Shown in pieces: positions 59,115 to 64,000 of a DNA stretch of 64,000 nt (positions within the stretch are counted from its first letter, which is position 1; every line of letters starts with the position of its first letter). The position numbers were made by a program, and so were the translations under genes. The notes beneath the pieces are model-generated. The model had not been told where the DNA came from. It did no database searches and saw only the letters and a list, made by a program, of their open reading frames with translations. The DNA lies in assembly GCF_900106555.1 (NCBI RefSeq), contig NZ_FNOE01000004.1:62001-126000 (forward strand). Direction: 5' to 3'. This DNA comes from Nitrosomonas oligotropha. GTDB lineage: Bacteria; Pseudomonadota; Gammaproteobacteria; Burkholderiales; Nitrosomonadaceae.

Positions 59115-60458
59115 ATGATAAGCAATAGTACAATCGAAGTGTCCGTTAATGACTTACAACTGGGAATGTTTGTCAGTGATCTTGATCGCCCTTGGCTTGA
59201 AACACCCTATCTGATTCAAGGCATCCTGATCCTGTCCCAGAATGACATTGACGAGCTTAAGCGCTATTGCATGCATGTTTACGTGGACATGGATAGAAGT
59301 AAGCCATTCATTGCGCAACAACACGCACCGCATGCCGCTGTCCCGCCGGATTCTTCTCTCCAGCAATCTCCAGGGCTGCACCGCCCCATGCCTCACGCCG
59401 ATTCCCGCATTTCATCCGGCGCTGCGAGCTGGCACCGGCCACCTGCCTCAGCGCAAGAAACCGAATCGCTGGATGTGCTGCGGCGCGTTCAAACCTATGC
59501 GGATATTTGCACGGCGGAGCAAGAGATTCCTGCCGCCACAAAATCTTACAACATCGCGTCTGCCTTGTTCAACGATATCAATTTCAACCTTGAACACGAC
59601 ATTAAGATCGATATGCAGAAGGCTCATGAGGTTGTCGACACATTGTGTGAAAGCGTTATCCGTAATCCCGATGCAGCGATTTTGCTAGCGCAGCTTAAGA
59701 CCACCGGGAAAGCGCTTTACGACAACGCCATCAAAACTTCGGTGCACTTACTGGCCTTCGGACGGCATCTCGGCCTTCCGCGCAAGGAATTGTCAATACT
59801 GGGTTTGGGCGGATTGCTGATGGATATCGGCAAATTACGTTTACCCAAAGCGTTTCAAGCCAAAAGAAACATGTCGCTCACCCCTGACGAGCGCAAACTG
59901 ATGAAACGGCACATCGCCTATGGAGAAGAAATAGTTTCTCAGCTCAGTAACGCGCCGGAAGAAGTCATTAAAATTATTCTTCAGCACCATGAACGCGAGA
60001 ACGGCAATGGCTACCCTTTCGGTTTGTACGCCAATCAATTGCATGCTTATTCGCGCATGGCGGCTATCGTCGATTGCTATGAAGAGATCATCTGGGGAGA
60101 GTCCGGCATGCCGGGCATGAAACCATTCCAGGCGCTGAAGGAACTCAAGGAAAATGCGCATAACGGTCTCAATTATACTTTGGTGGAACAATTTGCCCAG
60201 TGCGTCGGCATGTTCCCGGTAGGCAGCTTGGTTGAGCTCAATACGGGCGAGATCGCCATCGTGCTCACACATAATCGCACACAACGCTTTCTTCCTTGCA
60301 TCATGATCATTTGCGATGCCGGAAAGAAACCCTACAGCACCCCGTTGACCCTGGACTTAAGAACCGCTGGCGCAAGCCCAAGCGGTATCCAGTATGCCAT
60401 CGTCAATGATTTACCCCAGGGCGCTTACGGAATCGATCCTCAAAAATATTACTTATAA
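59115..60458 (+). CDS. HD-GYP-like protein with DUF3391 domain, metal-ligand His missing
   Basis: 447 residues. The N-terminal ~110 residues resemble DUF3391 (VSVNDLQLGMFVSDLDRPW). The HD-GYP part has FGRHLGLPRKELSILGLGG and LLMDIGKLRLP: the HD pair expected at 236-237 is Met236-Asp237, so the first metal-ligand His is absent. HHERENGNGYP is present (His291, His292, GYP 299-301), but the usual downstream DxxDAL reads DCYEEII. c-di-GMP hydrolysis is therefore doubtful; a binding or regulatory role is more likely. The EAL gene follows by 29 bases. Confidence 0.85.
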   Translation: MISNSTIEVSVNDLQLGMFVSDLDRPWLETPYLIQGILILSQNDIDELKRYCMHVYVDMDRSKPFIAQQHAPHAAVPPDSSLQQSPGLHRPMPHADSRISSGAASWHRPPASAQETESLDVLRRVQTYADICTAEQEIPAATKSYNIASALFNDINFNLEHDIKIDMQKAHEVVDTLCESVIRNPDAAILLAQLKTTGKALYDNAIKTSVHLLAFGRHLGLPRKELSILGLGGLLMDIGKLRLPKAFQAKRNMSLTPDERKLMKRHIAYGEEIVSQLSNAPEEVIKIILQHHERENGNGYPFGLYANQLHAYSRMAAIVDCYEEIIWGESGMPGMKPFQALKELKENAHNGLNYTLVEQFAQCVGMFPVGSLVELNTGEIAIVLTHNRTQRFLPCIMIICDAGKKPYSTPLTLDLRTAGASPSGIQYAIVNDLPQGAYGIDPQKYYL

Positions 60459-60487
60459 GCCGCCGCACTTACTGGCACCGTGAATTT

Positions 60488-61789
60488 ATGACTGTACTTG
60501 TTTATCAGGATTTCTTGCAACAAGCCTCCCGCAAATTGAACAGTGCGCATCCGGCCGGTCTGCGCAGTGCCGTGCTGATCGTCAACTTTGAGCGGCTGGC
60601 CGAATTGGATGGCGCACTTGGATTCACCGTCGTCGACGACATTCTGCAACAAATCGCCGGTCAGCTCAGAAACGCTTTGGGTCCCGAAGATCTGGTCGGA
60701 ATAACCGGACGCTATCAATTGTGCTGTTTGCTGGCCGATTTGCTCACCGATGCGCATGCCATGCTGGCCGCGCATAAAATTATCCGGATTCTGGCGCAGC
60801 CTTTTGCATTTGGCAGAAGAAACATCATCCTTGCTCCGCGCATTGGCGTGGCATTACTCAATGAAAGCAACAACACGCTCGATCAATTGATGAGTAACGC
60901 CAGCGCGGCCGTACGGCAGGCAAAACTGGAACAAAACCCGATCAAGCTTTTTCTTAACGAACGGGAAGATCCATTGCTTTTCCAGATTGATCTCTGGTCC
61001 GATCTGGGAAACGCCATCGAAACAGGCGGATTGCATTTGGGCTATCAACCGCAAATCGAAATCGCCAGCGGCAAGATCAAGGCAACCGAGGCGTTACTGC
61101 GCTGGCATCATCCCAATCATGGGCCGATCCGAACAGACAAATTGATCCAGATCGCGGAAGGAACCGCGCTTATGCCCAAACTCACCTTGTGGGTTTTCCA
61201 CACCGCATTAAGAGAATGCGCCGAGTATCGCAAGGCCGGATTACATGCTGGGATTTCGATTAACTTTTCTGCCGACGATCTGCGCGATCCGGAACTCACG
61301 GAACTGGTCGCGCAAGGCTTAGCTTTGTGGAATGTACCGGCTGGCGATATCACCGTTGAACTGACCGAAACAGCGGTAATGGCCAATCATGCCGGCACAC
61401 TGGATACTTTGTATCAGCTTAAGAAAATGGGCTTAAAACTCGCTATGGATGATTTTGGAACGGGATATTCATCGATGGCGCGCATGTTGGATTTGCCTTT
61501 GGATGAAGTGAAAATCGATATGATATTTGTCCGGCATATGGCAACCCGCCATAAGCATGAGCGTATCGTCGATTCCATGATCACTCTCGCGCACCGCCTG
61601 AATCTGTCAGTGGTTGCCGAAGGCGTGGAAGATCTTGCGACTTACCAGCGCCTACGGACATTAGGATGTGACGTCATCCAAGGCTACCTCATCGGCAAAG
61701 CCATGCCGCTGCCGGAGCTTATCGAAGCTGTCAATAATCAATCCTTCGATTTTTTGAGAACTTCGCCGCACACGGCAACCGAAAACTGA
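60488..61789 (+). CDS. EAL phosphodiesterase with degenerate GGDEF domain
   Basis: 433 residues. The N-terminal GGDEF-like domain has lost its signature (VGITGRYQLCCLL where RxGGDEF is expected), so it should not make c-di-GMP. The EAL domain keeps EALLRWHHP (Glu201), [17 protein letters not shown] near 320, a Lys in VKIDMIFV and EGVED, so it is predicted to hydrolyse c-di-GMP. No membrane or receiver domain is present. It probably shares a transcript with the HD-GYP-like gene, pairing an active hydrolase with a possible inactive partner. Confidence 0.9.
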   Translation: MTVLVYQDFLQQASRKLNSAHPAGLRSAVLIVNFERLAELDGALGFTVVDDILQQIAGQLRNALGPEDLVGITGRYQLCCLLADLLTDAHAMLAAHKIIRILAQPFAFGRRNIILAPRIGVALLNESNNTLDQLMSNASAAVRQAKLEQNPIKLFLNEREDPLLFQIDLWSDLGNAIETGGLHLGYQPQIEIASGKIKATEALLRWHHPNHGPIRTDKLIQIAEGTALMPKLTLWVFHTALRECAEYRKAGLHAGISINFSADDLRDPELTELVAQGLALWNVPAGDITVELTETAVMANHAGTLDTLYQLKKMGLKLAMDDFGTGYSSMARMLDLPLDEVKIDMIFVRHMATRHKHERIVDSMITLAHRLNLSVVAEGVEDLATYQRLRTLGCDVIQGYLIGKAMPLPELIEAVNNQSFDFLRTSPHTATEN

Positions 61790-61805
61790 ACTGTGCTCTA
61801 CCGTA

Positions 61806-62315
61806 TTAATCAAGCCCCGGAATCTGGAATTCATCCCGGTCAGCAGGCAGGCTTGTATGGCTGAAAAACTCCTCGCTTAATTTTGACACCGGCACATCCC
61901 GGCATTCCAGGTTCGCAACTAATTGCCCGCTCTTCTCCACCGCAACACCGTCTTTCGCACCCCATCCCTTGCCAATTGCGCTATACACGATGTAGTGATG
62001 CTGTCCGCTGATAAAACGCAGATAACCGCCGCCACCGCCTGCGAACATCAACGTTCGCGCTTGCACGTACGATGCGGCCGGGGCGGCTTTCGCCAAATCG
62101 GGAAACACCAGCTCCGGCGCGCCTTTCAATCCGAAACGGTATTGCAGATAGCCTTTACTGGCGGAGAGATCATTCGACGCGCATACCGAAACTATTTTCT
62201 TTCCGAATGAACACGAAAATATGATTTGCTCATCCGTTTGGCAATGCGATTCCCCGGCCCATACGGGCACAGCAATCAGACCGAGCAATCCGCCGATTAA
62301 CGCAACCGTTTTCAA
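61806..62315 (-). CDS. Exported protein of unknown function, coupled to a GH19 gene
   Basis: 169 residues from a TTG at 62315 that overlaps the stop of the GH19 gene (TTGA). The signal peptide is clear (VALIGGLLGLIAVPVWAG). The mature protein has four Cys (SHCQTDEQIIFSC, VCASN, LECRDV) and a Gly-rich turn (FAGGGGGYLRFISGQHH). I recognise no function. Coupling to a lysozyme-like gene raises the idea of a periplasmic immunity protein, which is speculation. Confidence 0.7.
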   Translation of the reverse strand: MKTVALIGGLLGLIAVPVWAGESHCQTDEQIIFSCSFGKKIVSVCASNDLSASKGYLQYRFGLKGAPELVFPDLAKAAPAASYVQARTLMFAGGGGGYLRFISGQHHYIVYSAIGKGWGAKDGVAVEKSGQLVANLECRDVPVSKLSEEFFSHTSLPADRDEFQIPGLD

Positions 62316-62911
62316 GTCAATAACGCGTAGTATTGTTTGAAATGGTTAATCCGGTCATCCAGCCCCAGCGTTCCGCCATTCACCTTCTTGGTGATTCTGG
62401 TCACCACGTCATCGCTCGCACCTTGATCGGCCAGATCATTGAGCGCTCTGGTACTCCAGAACCACGCCGCGGATAACAGCGGATATTTGGTTTTGACCCA
62501 ATCCGGACTGGCGGTCACATCATCGCCGATCGCCTTGGCAAACGCGCTGTAATTGTCTTTACCGGTCAGTTGAATATAGCCTCGGCCACGGTATTTATAG
62601 CCTTCTTTGCTAGCCTCGTCGCCGTTTCCCATGCGATTGGCATAAACGCGCGAGGCGATTTTCTCCGGTTGACGGGCATAACTATCCGCCAGATCGCCAG
62701 GAAAGTATTTTGAAAATACTTTTCTCAACCCATCGGCGGAATAATTCAGGTTTTCCTCCAAAGCTTTGAATTCTGCGCTTTCGTGTGCACATTGTGCGAG
62801 AAAGTGCGCCAGACGCAAGGGTGAATCGATGCCAAACTTGGCGGCGCAATCCGGGATTTGGGCCAGCACGGCATCGGGAACATGGGTTTTCAGTTTATCC
62901 AGGGGTAACAT
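62312..62911 (-). CDS. Glycoside hydrolase family 19 (endolysin/chitinase-like) protein
   Basis: 199 residues with no signal peptide. Family 19 features: FLAQCAHESAEFKALEENLN with the catalytic Glu in the AHES segment, YKYRGRGYIQLTGKDNYSAF, and a C-terminal VTRITKKVNGGTLGLDDR. Short single-domain members are common as phage endolysins that cleave peptidoglycan; chitinase activity is also possible. A GGGAG site precedes the ATG. No other phage gene is nearby, so it may be a domesticated lysin or an effector exported by another route. The coupled downstream gene encodes an exported protein. Confidence 0.85.
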   Translation of the reverse strand: MLPLDKLKTHVPDAVLAQIPDCAAKFGIDSPLRLAHFLAQCAHESAEFKALEENLNYSADGLRKVFSKYFPGDLADSYARQPEKIASRVYANRMGNGDEASKEGYKYRGRGYIQLTGKDNYSAFAKAIGDDVTASPDWVKTKYPLLSAAWFWSTRALNDLADQGASDDVVTRITKKVNGGTLGLDDRINHFKQYYALLT

Positions 62912-63011
62912 TTTCGCTCTCCCAAATGTTTAACAGTGAAATGACTGGTCGGCATACAATGAACTTGGTTGCTTCCGCATTATAATCACAATTTTATAAC
63001 CGCAGCTTGTT

Positions 63012-64000
63012 ATGCCCACGATTAAACCGCTCCCCGAATTATTGATTAACCAAATTGCCGCTGGCGAAGTGGTCGAACGCCCTGCGTCGGCGCTCAAGGA
63101 AATACTGGAAAACAGCATCGATGCCGGCGCCAAAAAAATCACCGTACAATTACAGCAGGGCGGGGTGAAGCAAATTCGCGTCACGGATGACGGCAGCGGC
63201 ATCGCCAAAGACGAATTATTGCTGGCGCTGACGCGCCACAGCACCAGCAAGATCAGCACATTGGAAGACCTGCATCGGATCACCAGCCTGGGTTTTCGCG
63301 GCGAAGCGCTCGCCAGTATCGCGGCTGTTTCCCGGTTGACCTTGACCAGCCGTCAAGCCGGGCAAAACCATGCGTGGCAGATCGGCATTGAAGGCAAAGC
63401 GGTCTCGCAACCCGAACCCGCCGCGCTGGCCGGTGGAACGATGCTGGATGTCAACGATATGTACTTCAACATTCCCGCCCGGCGCAAATTCCTGAAATCA
63501 GAAGCTACCGAGTTCGCGCACTGCGATGAAACCTTCAAACGCCTGGCGCTATCGCAAGCCGGAATTGAATTCGTGTTACAACACAACGGTACAGTGCGCC
63601 GCCTGTTACGCGCTACGAGTTCCACGCAACGGATCGCGGCGGTTCTGGGTGAAGAATTCGGGCAAACGGCGGCGCCGGTAGACGAACAATCCGCAGACAT
63701 GCGCTTGCATGGCCTGGTGGCATTACCAGCTTATGCGCGGTCTTCACGCGACGCGCAGTATTTTTTCGTCAACAACCGCTTTGTCAGCGATAAATTGATT
63801 TCGCACGCGCTGCGCGAAGCCTACCGCGATGTATTGCATCTGGACAAACACCCGGCCTTCGCGTTGTTTCTCGAAATCGACCCGGAAAGCGTCGATGTCA
63901 ATGTGCATCCCACCAAAACCGAAGTCCGCTTCCGTGAAGCGCGCGCACTGCATCAATTCATTTTTCATGCGATCAACAAAGCGCTCGCCACTCCCAGCAG
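63012..64000 (+). CDS. mutL: DNA mismatch repair protein MutL (3' end outside window)
   Basis: About 329 codons are present, running off the right edge. The start at ATG 63012 gives MPTIKPLPELLINQIAAGEV, and ILENSIDAGAKKI, DDGSGI and HSTSKI with GFRGEAL are the GHKL ATPase motifs of MutL. VNVHPTKTEVRF near the end of the visible part is also diagnostic. It couples MutS mismatch recognition to strand excision. The gene is divergent from the GH19 gene, with about 100 bases between them. Confidence 0.96.
   Translation, partial: MPTIKPLPELLINQIAAGEVVERPASALKEILENSIDAGAKKITVQLQQGGVKQIRVTDDGSGIAKDELLLALTRHSTSKISTLEDLHRITSLGFRGEALASIAAVSRLTLTSRQAGQNHAWQIGIEGKAVSQPEPAALAGGTMLDVNDMYFNIPARRKFLKSEATEFAHCDETFKRLALSQAGIEFVLQHNGTVRRLLRATSSTQRIAAVLGEEFGQTAAPVDEQSADMRLHGLVALPAYARSSRDAQYFFVNNRFVSDKLISHALREAYRDVLHLDKHPAFALFLEIDPESVDVNVHPTKTEVRFREARALHQFIFHAINKALATPS

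Noticed and set aside
1-64000. CRISPR arrays, tRNA or rRNA genes, transposases
   Set aside because: No regularly spaced direct repeats, cloverleaf-like segments or transposase domains were recognised by eye in the intergenic regions; a tRNA-finder and Rfam scan would be decisive.

Overview
The window reads as a chromosomal segment of a Gram-negative betaproteobacterium, most likely a Nitrosomonas-type ammonia oxidiser. The gene content suggests this (HoxX, a PEP-CTERM protein, xseB-ispA-dxs-folE2 in one block, LptFG, a large TonB-receptor inventory). The genus is inferred, not shown. No rRNA, tRNA, CRISPR array or transposase gene was recognised.

Layout. 1-6.7 kb: the 3' part of hoxX, a small lipoprotein, a PEP-CTERM exported protein with a clear terminator, a TraB-family membrane protein and an ABC exporter. 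6.8-28.9 kb: the most distinctive region, with six TonB-dependent receptors (TBDR-1 to TBDR-6) and four periplasmic YfiR-family proteins, each YfiR gene lying 8-13 bp after a receptor gene. One pair is followed by overlapping genes for a seven-domain hybrid histidine kinase, a REC-GGDEF-EAL protein and an HDOD-REC-GGDEF protein. This suggests outer-membrane receptor to periplasmic YfiR to inner-membrane kinase to cyclic-di-GMP signalling. TBDR-1 is interrupted by an amber codon and TBDR-3 has its signal peptide out of frame. 29-32.4 kb: an exported protein, and on the minus strand a minimal histidine kinase with a REC-TPR response regulator. 32.5-34.5 kb: a minus-strand metallophore-type RiPP operon, with a precursor carrying five EGKCG motifs, an MNIO maturase and its partner protein, ending in an imperfect inverted repeat that supplies the last codons and stop of the partner gene.

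34.8-47 kb: a membrane protein, murJ, a frameshifted GHKL-ATPase/nuclease fusion that may be a defence gene, an SRPBCC protein, an O-methyltransferase, an ADP-ribosylglycohydrolase-like protein, folE2, and the isoprenoid genes dxs and ispA with xseB. 47-55.4 kb: a plus-strand series that looks like membrane-lipid metabolism: a GNAT-like protein, a nucleotidyltransferase, LptF, LptG, a CDP-alcohol phosphatidyltransferase, a diacylglycerol-kinase-like protein, a possible Tam41-like cytidylyltransferase and a DUF2959 lipoprotein. 55.4-59 kb: YaeQ, DUF488, an exported adhesin-E-like protein, and an ExbB-ExbD-TonB-like trio that could energise the receptors. 59-64 kb: an HD-GYP-like protein lacking a key histidine, an EAL phosphodiesterase, a GH19 lysozyme-like protein with an exported partner, and the 5' part of mutL.

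Three genes look broken: TBDR-1, TBDR-3 and the ATPase-nuclease. Two of these are single-base indels, so assembly error must be excluded before they are called pseudogenes.
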